Source: Rouxiella badensis (GTDB lineage Bacteria; Pseudomonadota; Gammaproteobacteria; Enterobacterales; Enterobacteriaceae). From it: a DNA stretch of 64,000 nt. Positions 1 to 9,441 of the stretch are shown here, one piece after another (position 1 is the stretch's first letter; each line of letters starts with the position of its first letter). The notes under the pieces were generated by a model. That model saw nothing but the letters and a program-made list of their open reading frames with translations. It searched no databases and was not told the origin of the DNA. The position numbers and the translations under genes are program-made. The stretch spans positions 3,162,001 through 3,226,000 of the forward strand of contig CP114060.1 in NCBI GenBank assembly GCA_026967495.1. The letters run 5' to 3'.

Positions 1-888
1 ACCACCAGGCTGAAGGGCGTCGCTATTGATATTTCTTTCGGCAGAAGGGCTTTTAATTTCTCACCACCAAAAAGGTGCAGGGCAAAATGCTTTGGCAGGA
101 AGCCAATATAATTTCCGGTTAAAATAAGCAGGCTCACCGCTTCAACCTGAACCGCGACGGCGTTTGATGATCCGTATTCGAGATAATTATTTTTCTCGCT
201 GTGATTGGCATAAAAGTGATTGACGACTTCGGCGGATTTTATCTGGGCCTGAGTTATTTCATCTTCAGGTAAACAATAGAGCGGATGTTTATCACCGCAG
301 TACAGATGTGCTATTTCCTCATAGAGATAGTAGTAATCAAACTCGGGCTTTTCCTGATACACCGGCATGATGCCGCAGGTAAAGCGTCCGTCGAGCACGC
401 CTCGTTCAATTTCGTCGAGCTGGGTTGCGTGCAGGCGCAGGCTAACTTTGGGTGCCTTGCAGTAAATCTCACCAAGTGCATGAATAATCGGTGAGGTTGA
501 GTCGGTAATGGTGTTGTCGATGATGCCAATGTTCAGCTCACCAAACATGTCGTGGCGGGCATTATTGAGCTTGTCGCGGAACTGGTTGATCGACGAAAAC
601 AGGTCGAGACAGGCCTGGTAGGTCACTTTGCCATGCTCGGTTAAATAAAACCCCTCACGGCCTCGGGTGCAGAGTTTCATTCCAAAACGCACCTCGAGAT
701 CGGAAATTTGTTTACTGATTGCCGCCAGGCCAATATTCAGTTCATTGCAGGCGGCGGTAAATCCTCCCGCTTCGACCACGGTTTTAAAAACGCGTAAAAG
801 TTTTAGGTCAGCGACCCCAATGCCATGCTGATTAACCTCATTTCTGATGGAGGGCGAGTTTCCTGATTTGGAAAGTGGACTTTCCATA
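1..888 (-). CDS. LysR-family transcriptional regulator, cut by left edge
   Basis: The reading frame runs from an ATG at 888 (minus strand) to the left edge without a stop, about 296 residues, so the C-terminus is missing. An N-terminal winged helix-turn-helix is seen at about residues 27-85 (VADLKLLRVFKTVVEAGGF, then GLAAISKQISDLEVRFG). An effector-binding domain follows. The gene is divergent from the ArgH-like operon starting at 1089, with a 200-bp spacer, the usual arrangement for a LysR protein controlling its neighbour. The inducer is unknown; by position it is probably the substrate of the adjacent lyase and transporter. Family assignment is firm; the regulatory target is inferred. Confidence 0.9.
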
Positions 889-1088
889 ATAAATATTTAC
901 CCCCGGTACAAATAAATCCAACATCGAATCAAGGCAAGTTTCTTAATTTATATTTTCATGATGGCAAGCAGATCTTTTTTTATATTTTTCGCATCATCAG
1001 TTTCCTCCGGATGAGCCGTAAAAATGACCCACGTCTCGCTGCCTTGTTAAATCATTTTTGCAACATCTATGCCAGAAAGGAGTACGAC

Positions 1089-2515
1089 ATGTCTCAGCCC
1101 GTTGACCGTCTTTGGGGCGCGCGATTTAAACAAGGTCCGGCACCGGCCTTGAGCGCGCTGTCACGCAGCCCCGGCTACTATTTTGCACTCGCCGAATATG
1201 ACCTCGAAGGCTGCCGCGCCCATGCCTATGAACTCCAGCGCGCAGGCCTGCTTGACGAGGGCGAAACCGAACGCATGGTGGCAGCGATTAAACAGCTGGC
1301 GGCAGACTATCGCGCCGGAGAGGTTCAGCCTGTCGAGAACGATGAGGACGTACACACCTTCATTGAGCGGGTATTGACTGAGCGCCTGGGAGAACTCGGC
1401 GGCAAGCTTCGTGCAGGGCGTTCACGCAACGACCAGACGGCCAATGACCTGCGGCTCTACCTGCGCGACAACGCCCGCAAGATAGTCGCTGCGCTGCTGC
1501 AACTGCAACAGGCGCTGGTGAACCAGGCTGAGCGGCATATCAACACGGTGGCACCGGGTTTTACCCACTTACAGCAGGCACAGCCGATCGTTTTTGGTCA
1601 TCAGTTAATGGCTCACGCTCAAGCTTTTTCGCGCGACGTACAGCGTTTTCAGGACTGGGATAAACGCTGCGCGCGCTCTCCGCTGGGCGCTGCCGCGATG
1701 GCGGGGTCGGCAATCGCCCTGCATCCCGAGCTTTCGGCCAAAGATCTCGGCTATGACGGCGCGTGTGAAAACTCGATAGACGCCGTTGCCAGCCGCGACC
1801 ACGTGGCCGAATTCCTGTTTGCGGGCAGCATGCTCGCGGTCAACCTTTCGCGCATCTGCGAGGAGGTTTGCCTGTGGGCGTCGCGCCAGTTCCGCTGGGT
1901 AGAACTCAACGACGGCTACGCCACCGGCAGTTCCATTATGCCGCAGAAGAAAAACCCCGATATCGCCGAACTGGCGCGCGGCAAAACCGGTCGCCTGATA
2001 GGCAACGTTACGGCGATGCTGGCGACCATGAAAAGCCTGCCGTTGTCCTACAATCGCGACCTTATTGAAGACAAACGCAACGCCATCGACACCGTTGAGC
2101 AACTGATGCTGGTGCTGCCTGCGATGGCCGGGATGATTGACACCATGGTGGTCAACGTCGAGCGGCTGAAGGAGGACGCACCGCAGGGCTTCACGCTGGC
2201 GACCGAAGTGGCCGACTGGCTCTCCCGCCGCGGTGTGCCGTTCAAAGAGGCGCACGAGATTACTGGCAAGCTGGTGCAGGTCTGTGAACAGCATTGCCTC
2301 GAGCTACATCAGGTCAGCGACGTGCAGCTGCAAGAGGTGGACTCTCGCCTGCAGCCGGAGGTACGCGAGTGTCTGACGTTAGAGGCCGCCATTCACGCCC
2401 GCAGCGGTTGGGGGGCACCTCGCCGCAGCGCGTCGCCGAACAGATAGCGCGCCTGAAAACGGTGCTTGAGCAGCAGTCGGACTGGGCCGCGTCGTACATC
2501 GGCCTGTCTCTTTAA
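1089..2515 (+). CDS. Argininosuccinate-lyase-family C-N lyase (one frameshift)
   Basis: Fumarase/aspartase-superfamily enzyme that splits a C-N bond to release fumarate. The substrate may be argininosuccinate or another N-substituted aspartate. The start at 1089 follows AAAGGAG; an in-frame ATG-like start at 1011 has no such site. Visible motifs are RLWGARF at the N-terminus, AGRSRNDQTANDLRL (about 112-126), the catalytic-serine loop GSSIMPQKKNPD (about 280-291) and GKTGRLIGN. The frame breaks at a run of six G (2410-2415). Adding one G gives HARSGWGGTSPQRVAEQ and a 475-aa protein of normal ArgH length. It heads a catabolic/transport operon rather than an arginine-biosynthesis cluster, so an accessory role is likely. 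EDDS lyase and iminodisuccinate lyase are related activities to consider. Confidence 0.85.
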
Positions 2516-2533
2516 CCGCCTCGGGAGCCTCAT

Positions 2534-3400
2534 ATGACAGACTTACGTGCTAATACCGTGCTAAAGAGTCCCGCTGTCGATCTCAGCGAATATCACTATG
2601 TTCCCAGGCGTTATTACGGCCGTATTGTCGCCTCGGTGATTATCCTCGCCCTGCTGGCGCTGCTGATTAACGCCTTTGCCCACGGAAAAATTGAATGGCG
2701 CTTTGTGGGGCAGTTTCTGACCGCCCGGGCCATCCTGTTTGGTCTGGGTAACACCATCGTGATGTCCATTCTCGCGATGGCGTTGGGGGTGATTTTTGGG
2801 GTGATTATTGCCGTGATGCGCATGTCGAGCAATCCGGTGCTCAGCGGTGTGGCGATCGGCTATACCTGGATATTTCGCGGTACGCCGCTGATCCTCCAGC
2901 TTTTGCTGTGGTTCAATTTGGCGTTGATTTTCCCGACCATCGGTATTCCGGGGCTGTTTCAACTGCAAACCGTTGACATCATGACCCCGTTCTCGGCCGC
3001 TTTGCTGGGCCTGAGCATCAATCAGGGGGCCTATACCTCCGAGGTAGTGCGCGCTGGGCTGATTTCTGTCGACCTGGGTCAGTATGAGGCGGCGAAGTCA
3101 ATCGGCATGACCCGCCTACATGCGCTGCGTCGCATCATTTTGCCGCAGGCGATGCGGGTGATCATTCCGCCAATTGGCAACGAATTTATCAGCATGGTTA
3201 AGACCACCAGTCTTGCCAGCATGATCCAGTATTCCGAGCTGCTGTATAACGCCCAGACCATCTATTTCGCCAACGCGCGCGTGATGGAACTGCTGTTCGT
3301 CGCCGGTATCTGGTACCTGGTGGTGGTGACGCTGCTTTCCCTTGGGCAAAACCGTCTTGAACGTTATTTCGGCCGCGGTACTCGCCGCCGCAACCGGTGA
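2534..3400 (+). CDS. Polar amino-acid ABC transporter permease
   Basis: Inner-membrane permease of the His/Gln/opine (HisMQ) type, 288 aa. A first membrane helix lies at about residues 31-49, with four or more further helices. The cytoplasmic EAA loop that docks the ATPase is at about 185-204 (EAAKSIGMTRLHALRR). There is only one permease gene, so it would act as a homodimer. GGGAG (2523-2527) precedes the ATG. It lies 18 bp after the lyase stop and 9 bp before the ATPase gene, so it is one transcription unit. The substrate is expected to be a zwitterionic or acidic amino-acid-like compound handled by the lyase and hydrolases of the operon. Confidence 0.9.
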   Translation: MTDLRANTVLKSPAVDLSEYHYVPRRYYGRIVASVIILALLALLINAFAHGKIEWRFVGQFLTARAILFGLGNTIVMSILAMALGVIFGVIIAVMRMSSNPVLSGVAIGYTWIFRGTPLILQLLLWFNLALIFPTIGIPGLFQLQTVDIMTPFSAALLGLSINQGAYTSEVVRAGLISVDLGQYEAAKSIGMTRLHALRRIILPQAMRVIIPPIGNEFISMVKTTSLASMIQYSELLYNAQTIYFANARVMELLFVAGIWYLVVVTLLSLGQNRLERYFGRGTRRRNR

Positions 3401-3409
3401 GGATCTCTC

Positions 3410-4174
3410 ATGAAAAACATCATCAAGGCGTTGAACGTAAACAAGTATTTTGGCGATTTTCAGGCGCTGAAAAACATCAGTCTTGAGGTCCGGCACGGTG
3501 AAGTGATGTGCGTTATAGGGCCGAGTGGATCGGGGAAAAGCACCTTCCTGCGCTGCATTAATCAGCTTGAGCGCATCGACAGTGGCGGTATCTGGGTCGA
3601 TGACGAGTTGGTGGGGTATCGGATGGACGGCAAGAAGCTGTATCCGCTTAATGACCGGCAGATTGCCCGCCAGCGCCTCAAGACCGGCATGGTGTTCCAG
3701 CGCTTCAACCTGTTCCCGGATAAGACGGCGCTGGAAAACATCATCGAGGGACCCTGTCAGGTGCTGCTGCGCCCGGTCAAGGAGGCAAAAGAGGAGGCGA
3801 TTGCGCTGCTCGAACGCGTCGGGCTGGCGCACAAGCGTGACGCCTATCCGATGGAGCTTTCGGGAGGACAACAACAGCGTGTGGCGATAGCCCGTGCGCT
3901 GGCAATGAAGCCGAAGCTGATGCTGTTTGATGAGCCGACCTCGGCGCTGGACCCTGAAATGGTCGGCGAAGTGCTGGCGGTCATGCGCAGTCTGGCAGCG
4001 GAGGGAATGACGATGATCGTCGTGACTCATGAGCTTGGTTTTGCGCGAGAGGTCGCGAATCGCGTGGTCTTTATGGACGAGGGCGGAATTATAGAAAGTG
4101 GTAATCCGGAAGATGTCTTGCTGAATCCACAAAACCCAAGGACGCAGAATTTTATTTCAGCGGTTCTGATCTAG
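3410..4174 (+). CDS. Polar amino-acid ABC transporter ATPase
   Basis: Cytoplasmic ATPase partner of the permease, 254 aa, the usual length for GlnQ/HisP. Walker A GPSGSGKS is at 37-44, Q-loop VFQRFNLFP, ABC signature LSGGQQQR, Walker B MLFDEPTSALDP and H-loop VVTHELGFA. All catalytic elements are intact. GAGGATC precedes the ATG, 9 bp after the permease stop. An insertion between Walker A and the Q-loop (the region of YRMDGKKLYPLNDRQ) is common in the histidine/opine subgroup. The precise ligand cannot be read from the ATPase. Confidence 0.93.
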   Translation: MKNIIKALNVNKYFGDFQALKNISLEVRHGEVMCVIGPSGSGKSTFLRCINQLERIDSGGIWVDDELVGYRMDGKKLYPLNDRQIARQRLKTGMVFQRFNLFPDKTALENIIEGPCQVLLRPVKEAKEEAIALLERVGLAHKRDAYPMELSGGQQQRVAIARALAMKPKLMLFDEPTSALDPEMVGEVLAVMRSLAAEGMTMIVVTHELGFAREVANRVVFMDEGGIIESGNPEDVLLNPQNPRTQNFISAVLI

Positions 4175-4200
4175 AAACTTTACACATGGGAAATCTTTTG

Positions 4201-5031
4201 ATGAAAAAAACACTGTTATCGCTGGTCGCCGCAGGCGTGTTGATCAATACCGCTGTTTGGAGTCAGGGCGCTTCGGCCGCCGATGCGCTCAGGCAGAAAG
4301 ATGAAATCAAAGTGGCGATGATGCCCAACTATCCCCCGCTGGAATTCAAAGACCCGGCGACTGACCAGCTCACAGGCATGGATTATGACCTGGGTATGGA
4401 GATAGGTAAACGCCTGAACCGCAAAATCAGCTGGCAGGAAATTGGCTTCGAACAGATGGTTAACGCCGTGGCGACCCACCGCGTGGACATGATTCTTTCT
4501 GGCATGACGGACACCAAACCGCGTCAGGAGATTGCTACTTTCGTCGACTATTACAACAGCGGACCGCAGTTCTACACCACCGTGGCGCATAAAGAGATCA
4601 ACACCATGCTCGACCTGTGCGGCAAAAAGGTGGGCACCAGCCGTCGAACGACCTTCCCGGCGGAAATTGCGGCATGGAGCGCAGCAAACTGTACGCCTGC
4701 GGGTAAACCGGCTGTCGTAGTGGTCGGCGCAGAGGGCACTGCCGATGCGCGCACCCAGCTGCGTCAGGGGCGTATCGAGGGCGTGGTGCAGGGCAGTGAA
4801 ACCCTGCCATACATCATGAATCTTGAAAAAGACACCTATAAGCCGCTCGGTAAAGCCTTTGCCTATCAGGTGACCGGTATTGGCATCAGCAAAGACGATA
4901 CTGCGCTTATTGACGGCGTGAAAGGCGCACTGACCGCAATGATTGCTGACGGCACCTATCTGAAAATCCTCACTAAATGGGGATTACAGGATGGCGCTAT
5001 TCAGGAAGTTACCCTAAATAAAGGCAAGTAA
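4201..5031 (+). CDS. Periplasmic amino-acid-binding protein of the ABC transporter
   Basis: Bacterial extracellular solute-binding protein family 3, 276 aa. The Sec signal peptide is about 26 residues, ending QGASA before ADALR. The mature protein has the typical N-terminal strand KVAMMPNYPPLEF and the motif GMDYDLGMEIGKRLN. ATG 4201 (MKKTLLS) is chosen because it places the lysines at the start of the signal peptide; an in-frame ATG at 4186 would add five residues. Genes for the whole importer are in the order permease, ATPase, binding protein. It binds the ligand in the periplasm and delivers it to the 2534-3400 permease. Confidence 0.9.
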   Translation: MKKTLLSLVAAGVLINTAVWSQGASAADALRQKDEIKVAMMPNYPPLEFKDPATDQLTGMDYDLGMEIGKRLNRKISWQEIGFEQMVNAVATHRVDMILSGMTDTKPRQEIATFVDYYNSGPQFYTTVAHKEINTMLDLCGKKVGTSRRTTFPAEIAAWSAANCTPAGKPAVVVVGAEGTADARTQLRQGRIEGVVQGSETLPYIMNLEKDTYKPLGKAFAYQVTGIGISKDDTALIDGVKGALTAMIADGTYLKILTKWGLQDGAIQEVTLNKGK

Positions 5032-5058
5032 CTGTCTACCTCTGGAGCGGGATAATTG

Positions 5059-5914
5059 ATGACGATTTCCAATCTGGCTACGCGGTGGCCGCAGGATAAA
5101 TGGGGCTGCATGGCGCTGGCGTTTGACCTCGACGGGCCGACCGGCGATGCGATGCTTAACGGCACGCTCTGGCACAAGCCCGAGTATTTTACCTTCGGGG
5201 GCTATGGGCCATATCGGGCGCTGGCGAGGCTGCTCGACCTGCTCGACGACTATCAGCTGCCGGCGACCTTCTTCGTGCCGGCCTGGGTGGTCGAAAACTG
5301 GCCGAAGCAGTGTCAGGCGATCGTTGAGCGCGGTCATGAGGTGGCGTACCACGGTTATCGTCATGAGTCTTTCTACGCCATCGACGCGCAAATGCAGCGT
5401 TGGGTGATGGAAAAATCCCGCGAGATTTTCTGGAATAACCTCGGTATTCGCGCCGAGGGTTTCCGGACCCCGTCGGGAGACTGGCATCAGGATACCCCTG
5501 CCATGCTGGTCGAAGCAGGCGTAACTTACTCGAGCAGCATGCGCGGCGATGACCGGCCTTATCTGATTCAGGTGCCGGGTTTTGATAAGCCGCTGGTGGA
5601 GATCCCCGGGCGTTGGGAGATGGACGACTACGCCTCGATTGCCTACACCCGCGAGTCCCAATTTTCCGTCGAGTACCGATCGCACCGCAAGCTACGCGCT
5701 GACGCTGGACAACTGGTGCCGCGAGTTTGACGGCGCAATGAACGAAGGGCTGAGTTTGACCACGCTGTTCCACCCGAAAATTACCGGGAAACCGGGCCGC
5801 ATTATGCTGCTCGAACAATTTTTTGCCCATCTTCGTACCCGTGACGACGTGTGGTTTGCGCGCTGTCGCGAGGTGGCCCACTGGTGGTTACAGGAGCACG
5901 TCGATGCCCATTAA
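5059..5914 (+). CDS. Polysaccharide-deacetylase-fold (PuuE-like) hydrolase (one frameshift)
   Basis: Carbohydrate-esterase-4/NodB-fold metal hydrolase resembling the PuuE allantoinase branch, which opens amides or cyclic amides. The acidic motif FDLDGP is at residues 22-27, and the metal-binding HxxxH motif (HGYRH) is at 98-102. RTPSGDWH is the third motif. The frame is broken at GAGTCCC (5653-5659). Removing the T restores GAGCCC and the sequence YTREPNFPSSTDRTAS, giving 284 aa. ATG 5059 follows GGAG. It overlaps the next gene by 11 bp. Its presence with a C-N lyase and an MmgE/PrpD protein suggests hydrolysis of an amide or imide intermediate; the substrate is not known. Confidence 0.8.
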
Positions 5915-6821
5915 TCAGAACGCGACGCAGGACAAATGGCCGCAGGGCAAGCGCTGTGCGGTGGTGATCACCGTCGATTTTAACGATGTGCAGGGCATTC
6001 TTAGTCAGGTTCCGGCGGTGGCCGGCCGCGAGAAAACGCTGTCGGTCTGGCGCTACGGCACGCTGCGCGGAGTCGACCGGCTGTTAGCGCTGCTGGCGGA
6101 AAAGAATCTGCGCAGCAGCTGGTGCGTGCCGGGAAGAGTTGCCGATGAGCATGCAGATAAGATCACGCAGATTTTCCGCGCCGGTCACGAGCTGGCAACC
6201 AGCGGCTACGAGTTTGAAAAATTTGATGAATTGACCTTAGAACAACAAGTTTCCAGTTTGCAGCGGGGTCAGGCAGCATTGAAGGCGCATACCGGCCAGA
6301 CGCCGCGCGGGTTTCGTCTTCCTTCGGGCAACTGGGCAGCGGGCTTTGCCGAGGCAATGAGCGAGGCGGGGATTGGCTGGAGTTCGTCATGGCGCGGCGA
6401 TGACCTGCCTTATTTTCAGCCGATGCGCGACGGTTTGCCTTCGCAGTTGGTTGAGTTGCCGCTGCACTATGAGCTGGAGGACGAACCCTATTTCGCCTTC
6501 AACCTCAGTCCAGCGGTGCCTCCGGCGCAGTCGCGCATCGCGTCCTACAGCCATACGCTGGGCAACATGAAGATGGATTTTGACGGCTTTTACCGTTTTG
6601 GGCTTTGCTATGTGCTAAGACTGCATCCCGAGGTGATCGGCACCGCGGGGCGCATCGGCCTGTTGAGTGAACTGCTGGATGATATCACCTCGCGGCCAGA
6701 TGTCTGGGTGGCGACGGCGGGCGAGGTAACCGACTGGTGGCGGCAAACGCAGCCGCAGAATGAAGCCCTCGCATCCGGCACAAATCTGGCAGCAGCATAC
6801 GCAAAACGGGGGCAGCAATGA
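5904..6821 (+). CDS. Polysaccharide-deacetylase-fold paralogue lacking the HxxxH motif
   Basis: Second NodB-fold protein, 305 aa, clearly related to the preceding one (shared GHE.A...GY, GFRLPSGNW, SSWRGDDLPY, IASYSHTLGN). ATG 5904 is supported by AGGAG at 5892-5896. The HxxxH metal site of the upstream protein (H98, H102) is replaced here by S100 and F104 in SGYEF. The first acidic motif is VDFND instead of FDLDG. The metal centre is therefore probably altered or lost. It may be a non-catalytic partner forming a heteromer with its neighbour, or an enzyme with a different mechanism. The stop overlaps the next start (ATGA-type, 4 bp). Confidence 0.78.
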   Translation: MPINQNATQDKWPQGKRCAVVITVDFNDVQGILSQVPAVAGREKTLSVWRYGTLRGVDRLLALLAEKNLRSSWCVPGRVADEHADKITQIFRAGHELATSGYEFEKFDELTLEQQVSSLQRGQAALKAHTGQTPRGFRLPSGNWAAGFAEAMSEAGIGWSSSWRGDDLPYFQPMRDGLPSQLVELPLHYELEDEPYFAFNLSPAVPPAQSRIASYSHTLGNMKMDFDGFYRFGLCYVLRLHPEVIGTAGRIGLLSELLDDITSRPDVWVATAGEVTDWWRQTQPQNEALASGTNLAAAYAKRGQQ

Positions 6822-8206
6822 GTGAAAATCAGGACTTTCAATCGCAGCTGGTGGCATTTGTTCATGATACCCGCTTCGAGGACTTACCCCCTGAGCTGGT
6901 GACGCGCACCCAGCGGCATATCGTCGATACGCTGGGGGCGGGCCTGGTGGGCGCATCCAGCGAGGTGGCGAAAGACGTGAGCACGATACTGCTGGCAGAG
7001 GGCGCAGCGCCCGTTGCCGCGCTGTGGGGGCGTGGCGAGAAAACCTCTGCGCGAAATGCGGCGCTGCTCAACGGTATCGCTTGCCATGCGCTCGAACTCG
7101 ACGACACCGGCGGCTGTGACCACTCGGGTGCGGTGGTCATTCCGGCCCTGCTGGCGGTGTTGCCTTTTTGCCCGCAGCCGGTCAGCGGTAAAGCGTTTAT
7201 CACCGCCGTGGTGCTCGGTTACGACATCGCGCGTCGGGTGCTTGAAGCCTGCGGAGGATATTCCGCCCACAATGGCGCAGGGTGGCATTCTACTTCAACC
7301 TGCGGCGTATTGGGTGCCGCAGCGGCGGCGGGGCGTCTCTTGGGATTGGATAAGGCACAGATCTCGTCGGCGTTGGGTATCGCGGGCAGCTTTAGCGGCG
7401 GGCTGTGGGCGTTTATTCACGACGGTTCACAGAGCAAAAAACTGCACGCCGGCAGAGCGGCCGAGGGAGGCGTTCTGGCCGCATTGAGTGCACAAGCGGG
7501 GATAACCGGACCTGCTGGCCTGTTTGAGGACCACTGGGGCGGTTTTCTGAAAACCCTGGCTGCGAAGACCGCACAGCCATCAGCGCTGGTTGCCGACCTT
7601 GGGCAGGTGTGGAAACTGATGCGTTGTTCGATCAAACCTTATGCGTCGTGTCGCGGCACCCACTCGGCGATTGATGCGACGGGGATCTTGCTCGACCGCC
7701 TGGAGGGAGCAGTCGATGAAATTGAACAGGTTAAAGTGACCCTGTCACCATTTTTACAGGAAATGTGCGGTGACGAACAGATAAGTACGCTGGCGGCGGC
7801 GCAGATGAGCATTCGCTATGCGGTGGCCGCGAGGCTGGTTTATGGGCACGCCGGACTGGACGCCTATGGCGACGAGCAGCGGCGCTGTCCCGCTTTGCTG
7901 GAAGCTATCGGACGCGTGGTGCTGGAGGTTGACCCTGCCTACAGCGCCGACGGCGAGCCGCAGGTCACGCTGGTCACTAAAAACGGCATCAGTCTTACGC
8001 ATCGGGTGGATATCGCCCTCGGCGCGCCGACCCATCCGATGAGCGACGCGCAGCTGCGCGACAAATTTATGTCGCTGGCTACGCGCTCAATATCGAGCTT
8101 GCAGGCGGAAACGCTGTGGGAGCAAACGCTGGCGTTGGAAGACGTTATGGATATGCGGGTGATTGAGCAACTGCTGGAACTCTCATCGTCCGCACCTTTC
8201 ATTTAA
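6818..8206 (+). CDS. MmgE/PrpD family protein
   Basis: Complete 462-aa member of the MmgE/PrpD family, which includes 2-methylcitrate dehydratase, cis-aconitate decarboxylase and iminodisuccinate epimerase. Family landmarks are HIVDTLGAGLVG near the N-terminus, NGIACHALELDDTG, GYDIARRV, GWHSTSTCGVLGAAAAAG, KKLHAGRAAEGGVLAA and MRCSIKPYASCRGTHSAID. GGGGGCAGCA lies before ATG 6818. It is the last gene of the operon and is followed by a terminator. With an ArgH-type lyase in the same operon, an epimerase or dehydratase acting on a succinyl-amine is more plausible than propionate metabolism, because no prpB/C/D/E genes are nearby. That role is inference. Confidence 0.85.
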   Translation: MSENQDFQSQLVAFVHDTRFEDLPPELVTRTQRHIVDTLGAGLVGASSEVAKDVSTILLAEGAAPVAALWGRGEKTSARNAALLNGIACHALELDDTGGCDHSGAVVIPALLAVLPFCPQPVSGKAFITAVVLGYDIARRVLEACGGYSAHNGAGWHSTSTCGVLGAAAAAGRLLGLDKAQISSALGIAGSFSGGLWAFIHDGSQSKKLHAGRAAEGGVLAALSAQAGITGPAGLFEDHWGGFLKTLAAKTAQPSALVADLGQVWKLMRCSIKPYASCRGTHSAIDATGILLDRLEGAVDEIEQVKVTLSPFLQEMCGDEQISTLAAAQMSIRYAVAARLVYGHAGLDAYGDEQRRCPALLEAIGRVVLEVDPAYSADGEPQVTLVTKNGISLTHRVDIALGAPTHPMSDAQLRDKFMSLATRSISSLQAETLWEQTLALEDVMDMRVIEQLLELSSSAPFI

Positions 8207-8243
8207 TGCGACTCGTTACTGCGTCAGCGGCGCGGTTCAATGA

Positions 8244-8276
8244 AAAGGCTGCGATCGTCGGCAGCCTTTGTGTTTT
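8244..8276 (+). terminator. Rho-independent terminator of the lyase/transporter operon
   Basis: A 9-bp perfect inverted repeat AAAGGCTGC / GCAGCCTTT (8244-8252 and 8261-8269) is separated by an 8-nt loop and followed by TGTGTTTTT. It lies 38 bp after the MmgE/PrpD stop and before the convergent aldo/keto reductase gene. Confidence 0.8.
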
Positions 8277-8297
8277 TACGATGACCTCACGAAACCG

Positions 8298-9287
8298 CTA
8301 GCGACCGACGCGCGCCTGCAGTGAGGCAGGATAACGTTCGCCTACAACGCGGACGGTTTCGAGCGCGGAATTGATTTTTTTATACTCTTCGGCGGTCAAC
8401 GAAAGGTCTGCCGCACCGAGATTCTCTTCCAGGCGGTGCAGCTTGGTGGTGCCTGGAATAGGCACAATCCAGTCGTTCTGCGAGAGCAGCCAAACCAGCG
8501 CAATCTGCGCCGGTGTCACGCCTTTGTCGTTGGCGATACGGTTCATCAGGGTCATCAACTGCTGATTGGCCTCAAGCGCCTCGGCGGCAAAGCGCGGCAC
8601 CTTGCTTCTGAAATCATCGGCCCCGAAGGTGGTGTCGGCGGAGATAGCCCCGGTCAAAAACCCTTTGCCCAACGGGCTGAAAGGCACGAACCCAATCCCC
8701 AACGCTTCCAGCAGCGGAATGATCTCCTGCTCGGGTTCACGCCACCACATCGAGTATTCACTTTGCAGCGCGGTAACAGGCTGAACGGCGTGGGCGCGGC
8801 GAATAGTCTGTGGGCCAGCCTCAGACAGGCCAAAGTGTTTAACCTTACCTTCTGAAATCAGGTCCTTGACGGTGCCTGCAACATCTTCGATAGGCACTTC
8901 AGGGTCTACGCGGTGTTGATACAGTAAATCGATGACCTCGGTGTTAAGCCGGGTTAGCGAACCTTCAACCGCCTTACGAATGTGTTCTGGGCGGCTGTTG
9001 AGGATCTGCTGTTTGTTATCGTCCCCAAAGGTGAAGCCAAACTTGGTGGCGATAACCACCTGGTCTCGAATGGGTTTCAAGGCTTCCCCAACGACTTCCT
9101 CATTGAGGTAAGGGCCGTAAACTTCGGCGGTATCGAAAAACGTTACGCCGCGATCGAAAGCCGCGCGGATAAGCCCGACGGCCTGACGCGTGTCGGTCGC
9201 CGGACCGTAACCGTGGCTTAGCCCCATGCAGCCGAGGCCCAGCGCCGAGACTTCCAGTCCTGATTGCCCGAGTTTGCGTTTTTGCAT
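8298..9287 (-). CDS. Aldo/keto reductase
   Basis: NADPH-dependent oxidoreductase of the AKR superfamily (YajO/Tas-like group), 329 aa, cytoplasmic. Catalytic tetrad elements are visible: Asp and Tyr in FFDTAEVYGP (about 50-59), Lys in VIATKFGFTF (about 78-87) and His in DLLYQHRVDP (about 120-129). NADP-binding elements PFSPLGKGFLTG and PIPGTTKLHRLEENLGA follow. AGGAG lies just upstream of ATG 9287. It is convergent with the preceding operon and appears monocistronic. Such enzymes reduce small aldehydes or ketones; the natural substrate cannot be deduced. Confidence 0.92.
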   Translation of the reverse strand: MQKRKLGQSGLEVSALGLGCMGLSHGYGPATDTRQAVGLIRAAFDRGVTFFDTAEVYGPYLNEEVVGEALKPIRDQVVIATKFGFTFGDDNKQQILNSRPEHIRKAVEGSLTRLNTEVIDLLYQHRVDPEVPIEDVAGTVKDLISEGKVKHFGLSEAGPQTIRRAHAVQPVTALQSEYSMWWREPEQEIIPLLEALGIGFVPFSPLGKGFLTGAISADTTFGADDFRSKVPRFAAEALEANQQLMTLMNRIANDKGVTPAQIALVWLLSQNDWIVPIPGTTKLHRLEENLGAADLSLTAEEYKKINSALETVRVVGERYPASLQARVGR

Positions 9288-9441
9288 CTCATGCTCCTTT
9301 ACGTTTAGGGGGTGAAGAGGTGACCTGCTGGAGAAAGAGACTAGGCGGTTGGGCGATTGAGGACTATAGACATAATCAGGTTGTTGTTATGAGTTCAATT
9401 CATGACTGAGGTGAAGAGAGGAAAAGCCGCTGGCAATGGCG

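Noticed and set aside
3116..4132. Long minus-strand open frame opposite the ABC ATPase and permease genes (338 codons)
   Set aside because: It lies antisense to genes with intact ATPase and permease motifs, has no ribosome binding site, and its translation resembles no protein family; it is a shadow frame in GC-rich coding DNA.
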